64,000 nucleotides of DNA, from NCBI RefSeq assembly GCF_018613605.1, contig NZ_JAGGPU010000002.1:1-64000 (forward strand), given 5' to 3'. The stretch comes from Pedobacter sp. ISL-64. Its GTDB lineage: Bacteria > Bacteroidota > Bacteroidia > Sphingobacteriales > Sphingobacteriaceae. The notes beneath the pieces were generated by a model. It was not told the DNA's origin and did no database searches. It saw nothing but the letters and a program-made list of their open reading frames with translations. Below are positions 52,582-60,925 of this stretch, in pieces (the first letter of the stretch is position 1; each line of letters begins with the position of its first letter). The translations under genes and the position numbers were made by a program.

Positions 52582-53478
52582 ATGTTAGAAACCATGACTG
52601 AGGAGCTTTATGTAAATCTCCAGGATGAAATTAAAAAAATTAAAGATCAAGAAAATGAGCAGGTTAAAATACTCTACAATATTCTGAATGTAATCCGATC
52701 TGCCTTGTCCAGGCTAAAAGCTTACGTCCATGAAACTCCGTTTAAGAACGAATCGGAGCAGATATATTTCTTTAAGCACGTTAAGCCGAAGTTTTATGCG
52801 CTAAAGCTTTATTACCTGGAATGGTATGGTATGGTCACAAGTGTGCCCGCAGGGGATAAAGATACCTTACGCAAGTTTTATCGGGACGAACTCAAGGCAG
52901 TCCAGCGGTTCTTTCAGCGTGTTGCATTTCACTATCAGTATTACCGCTTAGGAGCAACAGAGCTGGATGGGTTATATTTCAAAAGAGGCATGGAAGTTCC
53001 AAGTCTGCTAATACCCGACCTCCCTGAGGACGACCCCGAATTTTCCACCAGCCAGGACTATCTGTTTGCTAAGATCCGCGCTTATGAACTGTTTCAGCAG
53101 GAGATAATCCGACGGATACAACATTTGGACAGTCCCGAAATTGTCATCCACTCGCCCAATGCACAACCCGGTCCTGCTGCCGGCCTCAAATGGACAGGGG
53201 AATCTATCAATCTGGTCGAGTTAGCCTATGGCATCTGGCTCACAGGTCAGATCAATAGCGGGAATGCGACGATTTCAGAAATCGTCAGATGGCTGGAGAA
53301 TACCCTGGAGATCAACATTGGACGGGCTTATCGGCGGTGGACTGAAATTGCCCGGAGAGACCGTATAAATACCACCAAATACATTGACCGGATGCGCGAG
53401 TCCATCAATATCAGGCTTGAAAATGAAGACGATCTGAAACGTAAAAAGCGGCAGGCGAAAAAAAACCGCGAGAATTAA
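52582..53478 (+). CDS. RteC-domain protein
   Basis: A 298-residue protein of the RteC family, which in CTnDOT-type elements activates excision genes. The family region is visible in the first half: YFFKHVKPKFYALKLYYLEW, RDELKAVQRFFQRVAFHYQY and YYRLGATELDGLYFKRG. The C-terminal half has WTGESINLVELAYGIWLTGQ and a helix-turn-helix-like WLENTLEINIGRAYRRW, consistent with DNA binding. It is located between the XRE regulator and the excisionase-like genes, as expected in this element class. Confidence 0.85.
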   Translation: MLETMTEELYVNLQDEIKKIKDQENEQVKILYNILNVIRSALSRLKAYVHETPFKNESEQIYFFKHVKPKFYALKLYYLEWYGMVTSVPAGDKDTLRKFYRDELKAVQRFFQRVAFHYQYYRLGATELDGLYFKRGMEVPSLLIPDLPEDDPEFSTSQDYLFAKIRAYELFQQEIIRRIQHLDSPEIVIHSPNAQPGPAAGLKWTGESINLVELAYGIWLTGQINSGNATISEIVRWLENTLEINIGRAYRRWTEIARRDRINTTKYIDRMRESINIRLENEDDLKRKKRQAKKNREN

Positions 53479-53570
53479 CCCCATTTCAGCCGCGTTTAAG
53501 CTGTTTTTAAAAAAAACTTTGGGGACCGACCCAACAGGTTGTCAATCAAAATTTGAGATCCTTTGAAACT

Positions 53571-53613
53571 TTGTCCCGTTGTCCTTCACATGGTGTGCTG
53601 GGCAAACGGACAA
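53571..53613. repeat. Hairpin with TTGTCC/GGACAA arms
   Basis: TTGTCCCGTT (53571-53580) and AACGGACAA (53605-53613) pair with one bulged base over a 24-base loop. It lies in the 273-base gap between rteC and the excisionase-like gene. It may be a terminator, a protein site or part of an origin; there is no T-run after it. Confidence 0.4.
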
Positions 53614-53723
53614 GGTTATGAAACTGCAATTTAACTTCCCCTCTTTTCCTTTCTGCCTTAACAGGCCAGCCAGTTTTCCTGGGCAAGAAGCATCGTGCTC
53701 ATATTTCCCTTTCCGCAAGGTTT

Positions 53724-53753
53724 ACCATTTCACCTCAGCTCCTTTTGACCTAT
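53724..53753 (+). promoter_or_regulatory. Sequence shared with the rteC upstream region
   Basis: CATTTCACCTC and TTTTGACCT, separated by 6-7 bases, occur here directly before the ATG at 53752 and also at 52436-52463; TTTCCGC also precedes both. Conservation at two places with a -7-like box in one copy suggests a common promoter or regulator site. Confidence 0.45.
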
Positions 53754-54036
53754 GAAACTAAAGGAACTGATTCCCCTGCTGAAAAATGCCGCCAGTGACG
53801 GGGCCCAAAAGGCGCTGTCTCAAAACGGTGTCCTGAGCCAGTACCTGACCAAAGCCCAGGCTTACCGGTTGTACGGGCGCAGCGACGTTGACCGCTGGAT
53901 TAGCGAAGGGCTGATCAATATGGCAACACAGGATGGTAAACCAATCAAAAAATGTATCGAGTACCAGCAACTAGAAGCCGTAGCGGCCTCCAGTAACAGA
54001 ATAACCTATCTGCCGGTGGCAGAGAGGCATGGGTAA
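53752..54036 (+). CDS. Excisionase-like HTH protein 1
   Basis: A 94-residue protein: helical N-terminus (LIPLLKNAASDGAQKALSQN), then an excisionase/MerR-like HTH (LTKAQAYRLYGRSDVDRWIS, EGLINMATQDGKPI) and a short tail. It is paralogous to the protein at 54347. Genes of this type in Bacteroidota conjugative elements commonly lie near rteC and the mobilisation genes and act in excision. Confidence 0.75.
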   Translation: MKLKELIPLLKNAASDGAQKALSQNGVLSQYLTKAQAYRLYGRSDVDRWISEGLINMATQDGKPIKKCIEYQQLEAVAASSNRITYLPVAERHG

Positions 54037-54346
54037 GCTATGCGCTTACACGATTGATCTTTGACGTATGGGGACAAGGCATTATTCCGTGACCACGGAA
54101 AATTTTGCGAAGGTGAGGTTAGGTATCTATCCATAGCCCGGCTGTTTTAAACGGTTTGGGCCATGGATAAGATCAAGCACCAATAACTGAAAGCGCATTG
54201 GCAGGCGACAGCCCGGATCGTAGGATCTGACGCAGGTAGTCCCGACTTATTAACTGGCAAAAGAGAATTGCCTGGGTTCGTTACCCATTGCCAGTCCTGA
54301 TTAAGCAAAAGCTTCTTTTTGCTTCTTTCCCATAGTTTTTTTCACC
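54037..54346. other. Intergenic region with long hairpin
   Basis: TATCCATAGCCC (54128-54139) and GGGCCATGGATA (54158-54169) pair at 11 of 12 positions over an 18-base loop that itself contains GTTTTAAAC. A second hairpin AAGCAAAA-gcttc..TTTTGCTT lies at 54303-54324, before the next gene. No coding frame is supported. The first hairpin may be an RNA structure or a recombinase/relaxase site. Confidence 0.45.
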
Positions 54347-54622
54347 ATGAACATTTTACTGACTCATCATCAGCTCAGCCTGCTCTTAAGTGGTGCGGCA
54401 GAAATCGGGGCAGAACTTGCGCTTGCCAAGACCGGCAAGCTAAAACCCTACCTGAATAAATCGGAAGCCTTCCGTCTTTACGGCAGGAAGAATATTGAAC
54501 GCTGGATTCAGCAGGGCTTCATCACCGCGCGAAAAGACGGCGACCACTCGGCAACCTGGCGCATCGACCGTCTGGAGGCGGAAGCAATCCGCAAGTCGCT
54601 GGACGCTATGCGCTATTTATAA
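54347..54622 (+). CDS. Excisionase-like HTH protein 2
   Basis: A 91-residue paralogue of the protein at 53752: LLSGAAEIGAELALAKTGKL, KPYLNKSEAFRLYGRKNIER, WIQQGFITARKDGD, and a final RIDRLEAEAIRKS. The central SEAFRLYGRKNIERWI matches QAYRLYGRSDVDRWI of copy 1. Two small HTH proteins in series are reminiscent of the Xis2c/Xis2d pair of CTnDOT, but direct homology is not claimed. Confidence 0.75.
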   Translation: MNILLTHHQLSLLLSGAAEIGAELALAKTGKLKPYLNKSEAFRLYGRKNIERWIQQGFITARKDGDHSATWRIDRLEAEAIRKSLDAMRYL

Positions 54623-54645
54623 ATCTAAACTAAATACATACGATT

Positions 54646-55470
54646 ATGACTCCGAATATCTTAAGTGCCGAATCCCTCCGGGAACAGGTTCGGCTTGGCA
54701 ACCTATTGGCGCGGCTGGGATTTAAGCCTTTAAAAACCAGTTCAGATGAGGCGCTTTATCTGAATGTACTCCGGGCTTCGGAAATAAAGCCATCCTTTAC
54801 AATCAATACCCGCCTGGATATATGGTTTGACCACTTAACCAAAAAAAGCGGTGATATCATTGATTTTGGCATGGCCTATTGGGTAGGCCTTGATCAGCAA
54901 CAGGTACTGGAAAAGATTTCGCTGCTTTGTCTGTCGGAACCTGATGTCCAAATGTCAAGGGCTAGGGAAAACCTCAGGAAGCGCAGGGCAATAAAAATTC
55001 CCTATTATCATATTGCGGAGACACGGCCGCTGGGCTGCAATTCCGGGATTACCGCATACCTGCAATCACAAGGTATCTGGGAGATCGCACTCGGACAGCT
55101 CCAGGAGATTTGTTACTATGTCGTTGATGAGAAGCAAAGACGCAAGGATTTCTTCGCTGCAGGCTGGCAGAACGAAAATGGTGGCTGGGAAGTTAGGAGC
55201 CGGAACTATTCCGGGTGCCTGGGACGTAAGGGAATGTCTTTCATTCCTGGAAGTCAAAGCAGCCTTGTCCTGTTCGAGGAATATACAGATTACCTTAGCT
55301 GGATATACGCAAACAGAGGCTCCGGTGCAAATATACTGGTAATGAACTCACCAGAATTTATCCAGGCCGCAAAATGCAGGGCTACGAAATTTGCTGAGGT
55401 AGCGGTTTATTTCAGTAAAGACCATCTCGCAGATGAGTTTTTAGCCTCTATCCAAAAGACCGTCTCCTAA
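54646..55470 (+). CDS. Primase/TOPRIM-like protein with degraded active site
   Basis: A 274-residue protein paralogous to the next one. The N-terminal part has the CHC2/primase-like layout without its zinc cysteines (NLLARLGFKPLKTSSDEALY, DFGMAYWVGL). The C-terminal part is TOPRIM-like, but the key acidic positions are changed: LVLFEEYTDYLSWIYA in place of LFEGYMDFLSW, and VAVYFSKDHLADEF in place of EIFFDNDGPG. It is likely inactive as a nucleotidyl transferase and may be structural or regulatory. It lies 14 bases before the intact copy. Confidence 0.7.
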   Translation: MTPNILSAESLREQVRLGNLLARLGFKPLKTSSDEALYLNVLRASEIKPSFTINTRLDIWFDHLTKKSGDIIDFGMAYWVGLDQQQVLEKISLLCLSEPDVQMSRARENLRKRRAIKIPYYHIAETRPLGCNSGITAYLQSQGIWEIALGQLQEICYYVVDEKQRRKDFFAAGWQNENGGWEVRSRNYSGCLGRKGMSFIPGSQSSLVLFEEYTDYLSWIYANRGSGANILVMNSPEFIQAAKCRATKFAEVAVYFSKDHLADEFLASIQKTVS

Positions 55471-55484
55471 TAATTCATTCTGAT

Positions 55485-56549
55485 ATGTCTGATTTCGTGA
55501 ATATGTCCACCCTGGAAGAAATTTCTATCGTTGGATTCCTGGCCTGTCTTGGCCACCATCCAGTCTATAAAAGCGGTAAGGAGCATTTCTACCATAGTAT
55601 GCTTCGTGAAACTAATAAAAACACACCCTCATTTACCGTATGGGATGCCGGTGGTAAATGGCTGGACCGTGGTGGTGCTGGTGAAACCGGGATCAGCGGT
55701 GGTGGAATTGTCCAGTTAGCAGTGGCCTATTGGCCGCGCTTATCCTTCGTAGAAGTGCTGAATAAAATACGCGAGATAAACAGTATGGACCGGGTGCCGG
55801 TAACAAATTATTATCTATCAGAGAAAGCTACTTCTCCTGCTGATGAAGCAGCCTTTAAATTTGAACTGGTCAGGACCAGGCCACTCGGTTCCCACTTCGT
55901 GCTCACGCAGTACTTAAGAAGAAGGGGGATCCTGGAAATAGCCGCTGGCCATGTTGTTGAAGTTTATTACCGCCGCCGGGACATGCCCGATGGCAATGGC
56001 TGTTTTTTTGCGGTTGGCTGGATGAACGAGTTTGGGAACTGGGAATTCGCTAACACTAAAGGGTTTAAAAGTAGCATTGGTGCCAAAGGGTTGTCCATCA
56101 TTCCCGGAAATCCTGGGCATGCAGTCCTTTTCGAAGGCTATATGGATTTTCTGAGCTGGCTGAAAGAGAATCATCGCCGGGAAGCGCCAACGGTTATTGT
56201 TTTAAATTCGCTGTCGCTTCTGGCAAGGGCGATAGACGATCTCCGGAATATTCCAAAAATCGAGATCTTCTTTGATAACGACGGACCGGGCATAAAAAGC
56301 ACAAAGGATATACGCAAAGCGATTCCCTGGGCAAAAGACTGTTCTTTTTACTATTTCGGCTTTAAGGATTATAACGATAAAATAACAATGACACCTGAAT
56401 TAATGGTGGTCCAGGGAACCCCGGTTCCTTTAACTGGATGTAAGCTGCTCAAAGGAATGGCCGGGCAGTTAGGGCCGCATACGATTAACCAGGAGCTTTC
56501 GATAGGCATTCCTGATACCTCAAATGTCAAAAACCGTCTCGCACGATAA
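55485..56549 (+). CDS. TOPRIM-domain primase-like protein
   Basis: A 354-residue protein of the Bacteroidota mobile-element primase/toprim family. After an N-terminal CHC2-like region (VGFLACLGHHPVYKSGKEHF, GGGIVQLAVAYW), the TOPRIM fold shows the Glu motif VLFEGYMDFLSWL and the DxD motif EIFFDNDGPGIK. It could prime or assist replication of the transferred strand. The C-terminus carries an extra 60 residues after the toprim fold. Tandem paralogy with the preceding gene is clear (RPLGS/RPLGC, SIIPGNPGHAVL/SFIPGSQSSLVL). Confidence 0.8.
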   Translation: MSDFVNMSTLEEISIVGFLACLGHHPVYKSGKEHFYHSMLRETNKNTPSFTVWDAGGKWLDRGGAGETGISGGGIVQLAVAYWPRLSFVEVLNKIREINSMDRVPVTNYYLSEKATSPADEAAFKFELVRTRPLGSHFVLTQYLRRRGILEIAAGHVVEVYYRRRDMPDGNGCFFAVGWMNEFGNWEFANTKGFKSSIGAKGLSIIPGNPGHAVLFEGYMDFLSWLKENHRREAPTVIVLNSLSLLARAIDDLRNIPKIEIFFDNDGPGIKSTKDIRKAIPWAKDCSFYYFGFKDYNDKITMTPELMVVQGTPVPLTGCKLLKGMAGQLGPHTINQELSIGIPDTSNVKNRLAR

Positions 56550-56564
56550 CTCAACTTATTCTTT

Positions 56565-56837
56565 ATGAAACCAATCCTGCAATACCTCAACAAGGTGATA
56601 GAAGGAGATTGCCTTTTGGTAATGGCTGACTTCCCTGATCAGAGCATTGATTTTATTCTCTGCGACCTGCCTTATGGGACGACCATAAATACCTGGGATG
56701 ACATCATCGATCTGCCTTCGCTATGGAAAATCTATGAACGGATCATAAAGCCCTCCGGGGTAATCGCCCTGACCGGAACGGCGACATTTACCGCGAGGGA
56801 GGCTTTCATAAGAAGACTATACCTGTGGATTTTGTGA
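56565..56837 (+). pseudogene. Truncated DNA methyltransferase
   Basis: The first 75 residues match an N4/N6-type DNA methyltransferase: VIEGDCLLVMADFPDQSIDF, the catalytic DLPYGTT and IKPSGVIALTGTATFTA. Complete enzymes have about 220-280 residues. After FTAREAF the sequence changes and ends at TGA 56837. Immediately after, in another frame, VDFVKVCNDRILREQSKQLK with a stop near 56908 looks like the 3' end of a different gene, so a deletion seems to have fused two genes and left neither whole. Confidence 0.7.
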
Positions 56838-56956
56838 AAGTATGCAATGACCGGATCCTGCGGGAACAGTCAAAGCAGTTGAAGCAGCGTCTTGACTTGG
56901 ATGGATAGTGCTGCCCGCACTTATTTTTCCTGCGGATATATTATGGTTTTTTTCCT

Positions 56957-57025
56957 GGCAAGATGTCTTTTTGTCCGACAAAAAATCGCTTCGCTCTTTT
57001 TCAGTCTACCAAAAAGAATCTTGCC
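56957..57025. repeat. Long hairpin upstream of mobC, candidate oriT
   Basis: GGCAAGATGTCTTTTTG (56957-56973) and CAAAAAGAATCTTGCC (57010-57025) pair over 16 bp with one bulged base and a 36-base loop. It ends 61 bases before the MobC-like gene. Origins of transfer of mobilisable Bacteroidota elements lie next to the mob genes and carry such inverted repeats. The nick site cannot be read from sequence alone. Confidence 0.5.
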
Positions 57026-57085
57026 TTAACCTTCCTATGGTCAGGCTAAGGAAGTATCGGAAATTCGCAACTCATTTCCTCTTTT

Positions 57086-57496
57086 ATGAAGGATAAAATA
57101 AAATTTAGAGGGCGGCCTCGTTTGTTGGAAGGAAAGAAGATCAGAAAGATCGACGCCCGGTTTACCGAAGAGGAATACCGGAGGATTCTCGATCTGGAAA
57201 AGGAATTAGGGATCAGCCGTGCTGATCTCATCCGCTCAAGGTTACTGGATAACCTTCCCCTTATCATGGTAAACGCGAAAGAAATGATAAGGGAGCTAGA
57301 TGAGATCGGTACCGAAATTGGCCGGGCCGGCAATAACATCAATCAGCTGGCCCGTTATGCCAACATTTTAAATAAAAAAGGCATTCTTTCCCCTGCGGTG
57401 ACCGAGCGGTTCAACCTCCTTTTTCAAGACTACATTACTGGTCAGACCGCCCTGGAGATTACCCTGAGAAAAATCATCAGGACTCTTGGCAGGTGA
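57086..57496 (+). CDS. MobC-like relaxosome protein
   Basis: A 136-residue mobilisation accessory protein. The N-terminal half is ribbon-helix-helix-like (GRPRLLEGKKIRKIDARFTE, EEYRRILDLEKELGISRADL), and the C-terminal half has the family signature IGTEIGRAGNNINQLARYAN. It should bind oriT and recruit the relaxase encoded downstream. Called MobA in CTnDOT-type elements and MobC in other nomenclatures. Start ATG at 57086. Confidence 0.85.
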   Translation: MKDKIKFRGRPRLLEGKKIRKIDARFTEEEYRRILDLEKELGISRADLIRSRLLDNLPLIMVNAKEMIRELDEIGTEIGRAGNNINQLARYANILNKKGILSPAVTERFNLLFQDYITGQTALEITLRKIIRTLGR

Positions 57497-57500
57497 TCTA

Positions 57501-57664
57501 TCGATATATAGCTATATAACAATAGATCCATGTGGCTATATAGCTATGGAGCCGTGTTACTATAGGGCAATATAGACACATTGCTCCATGGCACTATAGC
57601 TATAGTGCTACCTAGCGCCATAGTTACATAGCTGCCCGGCTATACAGCAACAAGGCTACATAAC
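57501..57664. repeat. Block of degenerate TATAG/CTATA repeats
   Basis: About 160 bases in which short words such as ATAGCTATA, CTATATAGC, ACTATAG, CCATAG, TACATAG and GCTATAC recur at roughly 10-16-base spacing, many of them palindromic. It fills the gap between the MobC-like gene and the next gene. Spacing near one or 1.5 helical turns suggests a cooperative protein-binding array or an origin-like element. It is not a CRISPR array, as neither repeats nor spacers are constant. Confidence 0.6.
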
Positions 57665-57674
57665 ATTAAATCAT

Positions 57675-58193
57675 ATGAATCAGATCAACAAAAAGGAAGC
57701 TGCCGAACTGTTTCGGCTGCGCTCGGCGGGGACATTGCCCCACATCGATATTAACGGCACCGATTTTACCATTGACTGGAGACTGAAAGAGTTACGGGAA
57801 ACTGCCTCTCCCTGGAACAACATCAATCTGAAGAATATGGAAATGTCCAGGTCCGGCGAACAGTACCTGTGTTTTTATGATACGGTAAACCACCGCGAAT
57901 GGGACTTTGATCCAGACATTACAGCACCGCCGGAAAACGTGGTACTGCTGGAAATCCCCTATGAGGTCAAGCTTGACCCCTATGCCGTTGCCAGGGAATA
58001 TGGTATCGACCCCGCTGAATTCATCAGCGATTATCCGATTGAAAAGAACCTTGTAGGGATACTTAAGCCATTAACGGAAAGCGGGCTGCCGCAGGTGATA
58101 GCAGAAAATTTACAAAAGCTAGGTCAAGGCCTGTCTGCCGGTCAGCAGAGCGATGACCAGGATTATACAGGAAACCGGAAAATAGGCCGTTAG
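57675..58193 (+). CDS. Hypothetical mobilisation-region protein
   Basis: A 172-residue soluble protein (RSAGTLPHIDINGTDFTIDW, RETASPWNNINLKNMEMSRS, EYGIDPAEFISDYPIEKNLV). Homologues of this kind sit between mobC and the relaxase in Bacteroidota elements as far as I recall, without known function. It overlaps no neighbour and precedes the relaxase ATG by 58 bases. Confidence 0.6.
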   Translation: MNQINKKEAAELFRLRSAGTLPHIDINGTDFTIDWRLKELRETASPWNNINLKNMEMSRSGEQYLCFYDTVNHREWDFDPDITAPPENVVLLEIPYEVKLDPYAVAREYGIDPAEFISDYPIEKNLVGILKPLTESGLPQVIAENLQKLGQGLSAGQQSDDQDYTGNRKIGR

Positions 58194-58251
58194 CAGATTG
58201 AATTCCCTTTCACTGGCTGCCCGTTTGACCGGTTCACAAATATTTCTTACG

Positions 58252-59577
58252 ATGATTGTTAAAATTCTTTCCTCATCGCCCAACTTCGCCGGCGTTAGTT
58301 ACAATACCGAAAAGATCGACAAAGACAAAGGCGAGCTGATGCTCGCTGAAAATTTTGGTCCGCTGCAGGGATTGGACCGGTTGAGACCGGAAGATTACCG
58401 AAATTACCTTCAACTGCTGGCCGCTCAAAACAAGCGGGTCAAAAATCCGCAGTTCCATGCCGCCATTTCAGCCAAGGGTCAAACCTATGATAAATATGCC
58501 CTAACCGAGATAGCCGTCAAATGGCTTACCGAAATGGGCTATGGCCGGCAGCCCTACCTCATTGTTTATCATAGGGACACCAAAAATAACCATGTACACG
58601 CCGTTTCGGTAAGGGTTGGGCGGGATGGTAAAAAGATCAATAGTGGATTTGAAAAGATCCGGGCAGTACAGAACCTGAATAAGGTGATGGAAATGGATGA
58701 AACCTATAAGGCTTCGCGTGATATCCATAAGGCGCTTGGCTTCCAGTTCTCCACCCAAGCCCAGTTCATGATGGTACTGGAAAGCATGGGATATGTGGTT
58801 AAGGAATCCGCCGGGCAACTGCAAATTATAAAATATGGTAAAAAACTCCAGGAAATCCCTTTAGCAGAACTCCAGGAACAAATCAGCAGGTACCATAAAG
58901 ATGCCGATCGCCAGAAACAGCTCAAAGCAATTTTTGAGAAGTACCGCCAGGTGTACCGGACGGATTTAAGCGCTGATGTAAAACCCTTGCCCGGCGGTTT
59001 AACGGGGAAACCGGATGGGTATTCTTCTCCATTTTCAGAATTCCTGAAAGCTAAATTAGGCATTGCCCTACTGTTTCACAGTAAGGATGGCAAGCCTCCG
59101 TACGGTTATTCTGTTATCGATCACCGGGAAAAAACAGTATGGAAAGGAAACGAGATCATGCCCCTGAAAACGCTGCTGGAGAGCAAGGGCACGGGGGAGT
59201 TCATTCAAGCTGAAAATGAGCCTGAAGCGTTTACCGTTAAGCAGCTTAGCGTTGAAGAAAACGACTACTATGCTGCCTTATTGAAAGCATCGCTTAACAA
59301 TTATCCGGACTTTAACCAAGGACTGCGGCACCAGGGATTGATCCTCGCAGATGATGATGGTACAGCGGTGCTGGTTGATAACAAAACGCAGTTTGCTATA
59401 CCTGTATCTGATCTGCTTACAGAAACAGAACTGGCAGATTTCCAGGGGCAGTATGAATCACCGGACCCTGGCGAATATTATATACCTCCGGTGAGTATTT
59501 CAGCGGATATTGATGACGAGGCGATTAACGGCAGGAACCGAAGGCGCAAGAAAAAGGCCCGCACCAATTCCAGGTAA
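58252..59577 (+). CDS. Relaxase (mobilisation nuclease, MobB-type)
   Basis: A 441-residue relaxase of the Relaxase/Mobilization nuclease family (PF03432 type). It would nick oriT and pilot the DNA strand. MIVKILSSSPNFAGVSYNTE is the typical N-terminus, followed by NPQFHAAISAKG with a first conserved His and the metal triad in YHRDTKNNHVHAVSVRVGRD (HxH at the end). The rest is an accessory domain ending in a basic tail RNRRRKKKARTNSR. I start it at ATG 58252, since the family motif begins there; the open frame continues to 58198. Confidence 0.9.
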   Translation: MIVKILSSSPNFAGVSYNTEKIDKDKGELMLAENFGPLQGLDRLRPEDYRNYLQLLAAQNKRVKNPQFHAAISAKGQTYDKYALTEIAVKWLTEMGYGRQPYLIVYHRDTKNNHVHAVSVRVGRDGKKINSGFEKIRAVQNLNKVMEMDETYKASRDIHKALGFQFSTQAQFMMVLESMGYVVKESAGQLQIIKYGKKLQEIPLAELQEQISRYHKDADRQKQLKAIFEKYRQVYRTDLSADVKPLPGGLTGKPDGYSSPFSEFLKAKLGIALLFHSKDGKPPYGYSVIDHREKTVWKGNEIMPLKTLLESKGTGEFIQAENEPEAFTVKQLSVEENDYYAALLKASLNNYPDFNQGLRHQGLILADDDGTAVLVDNKTQFAIPVSDLLTETELADFQGQYESPDPGEYYIPPVSISADIDDEAINGRNRRRKKKARTNSR

Positions 59578-59598
59578 CACATTTAAAATCAAAATTTC

Positions 59599-60228
59599 AT
59601 GGTCATTATTATTGGAAACCAAAAAGGCGGAGCGGGAAAAAGTACGCTCACCCTTATGCTGGCAAATTACCTGACGCAGGCAAAAAAATGTGCTGTTACT
59701 GTCATTGACATGGATTACCAGCAATCCATCGCACAGAAGTTTGAAAAAGCAAAACTGCTGGAAAATGCCGAACCCTATGAGGTGATCGCTGCAAACCTGG
59801 AAAATTATCCGGATATGCTGGAAATACTAAAAGCCAGCGGAGACCAGGTGGTTTTGATCGATTTGCCCGGAAAGCTGGATGATGATGGCCTGATCCCGGT
59901 TTTCAAATCGGCAGATTTAGTGATCTGTCCCTTTGCCTACGATGAATTCAGCTTCGATTCCACCATCCTGTTTTCCGTTGTGCTGCGCAAGATCAATCCG
60001 GATGTAACCATCAGTTATATTCCCAACCGCATCAAGGCCAATGTCAAATATGATACTCAGGTAGAAGTCGATGAGCAGCTCTCCAAGTTCGGTAACATCA
60101 GTTCAGCGATACCCGACCGGATCGATTTCCAGCGGACAAATACTGTCCAGACCCCGCTTTCGGTCTTACCTGTAATCATCCGGGTTTTTGATAAAATATA
60201 TAAAGATCACCTAATAAATAACCTATGA
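59599..60228 (+). CDS. ParA-family ATPase (TraA of CTnDOT-type elements)
   Basis: A 209-residue ParA/MinD-type ATPase with deviant Walker A KGGAGKST at residues 9-16, switch regions VIDMDYQQS and VVLIDLPGKLDDD. In CTnDOT-like elements the first gene of the tra operon encodes such a protein. It starts 21 bases after the relaxase stop, and its own stop overlaps the next gene by 4 bases (ATGA). Confidence 0.88.
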   Translation: MVIIIGNQKGGAGKSTLTLMLANYLTQAKKCAVTVIDMDYQQSIAQKFEKAKLLENAEPYEVIAANLENYPDMLEILKASGDQVVLIDLPGKLDDDGLIPVFKSADLVICPFAYDEFSFDSTILFSVVLRKINPDVTISYIPNRIKANVKYDTQVEVDEQLSKFGNISSAIPDRIDFQRTNTVQTPLSVLPVIIRVFDKIYKDHLINNL

Positions 60229-60584
60229 GCAATATTAAATCATTGGCAGATCAGCTTCGCGGGAAGATCACCGAGCCGGATAACAAAGGATCCGGGGAAC
60301 AGACGAAGGAAACTGTCCGGCCTAAGGATGATGCCCCTGTCAAAACACGCGCAGAGCCCAAAATACCACCCATCCTGGATCTGATCCGAGCTTATGATAA
60401 TTCCGATCATAAAAGTATGGTTCATGTGCGCTTCGATGCAAAGACATTGCAGACCATGAACCAGTTGAAGATGGCTACCGGCGTGGATGTGACCAAGCTT
60501 GTTGCCTATTCTGTCAGGCAATTATTTGCCCTGCACCCTGAACTGAAAACAATTATTAAACAATTCCTACTAAAACTAGAATGA
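60225..60584 (+). CDS. DUF3408-like protein (TraB position)
   Basis: A 119-residue protein with a disordered, charged first half (KITEPDNKGSGEQTKETVRP) and a C-terminal ribbon-helix-helix-like part (SMVHVRFDAKTLQTMNQLKM, ATGVDVTKLVAYSVRQLFAL). The domain and position after ParA match TraB/DUF3408 in CTnDOT-type operons. It probably assists ParA as a centromere-binding partner. It is coupled by an ATGA overlap on both sides (60225 and 60581). Confidence 0.65.
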   Translation: MSNIKSLADQLRGKITEPDNKGSGEQTKETVRPKDDAPVKTRAEPKIPPILDLIRAYDNSDHKSMVHVRFDAKTLQTMNQLKMATGVDVTKLVAYSVRQLFALHPELKTIIKQFLLKLE

Positions 60585-60922
60585 TGAACTGGCTTCAATT
60601 TTTCCTATGGATCACCGGCGTTTATACCCTGTATTACCTGGTGGTCATTTTACTCGAACTCAAAGGCAATGTGCGGCTGGCCGTGGGTAAGGCCATGAGT
60701 AATGAACTGACTTTTAATGAATCCACCGAACCTCAGCTCATTGAAGCACAGGACGATGTATTAACAGTGATAAACCCTGCTGCCCCGGGATCTGGCAAGC
60801 CGATCAAGGCGGGGCCCAAAGCAGCGCCCGAGGTGATCAGCTCCGGAGGGGTCTCCCTGAAAAACATGTTTACCCTGGCACGTGAAGAAGCCATTATCTA
60901 CACGCGGCCAGTAAGCTTTTAA
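60581..60922 (+). CDS. Small membrane-anchored protein of the tra operon
   Basis: A 113-residue protein with one N-terminal membrane segment (WLQFFLWITGVYTLYYLVVI) and a flexible Pro/Ala-rich cytoplasmic tail. The position between the TraB-like and TraE-like genes corresponds to TraC/TraD of CTnDOT-type operons, but I cannot show homology. It overlaps the preceding gene by 4 bases. Confidence 0.6.
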   Translation: MMNWLQFFLWITGVYTLYYLVVILLELKGNVRLAVGKAMSNELTFNESTEPQLIEAQDDVLTVINPAAPGSGKPIKAGPKAAPEVISSGGVSLKNMFTLAREEAIIYTRPVSF

Positions 60923-60925
60923 GCT

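Noticed and set aside
57501..57664. Interpretation of the repeat block as a CRISPR array
   Set aside because: Repeat units and spacing vary, there are no constant spacers, and no cas genes are in the window.
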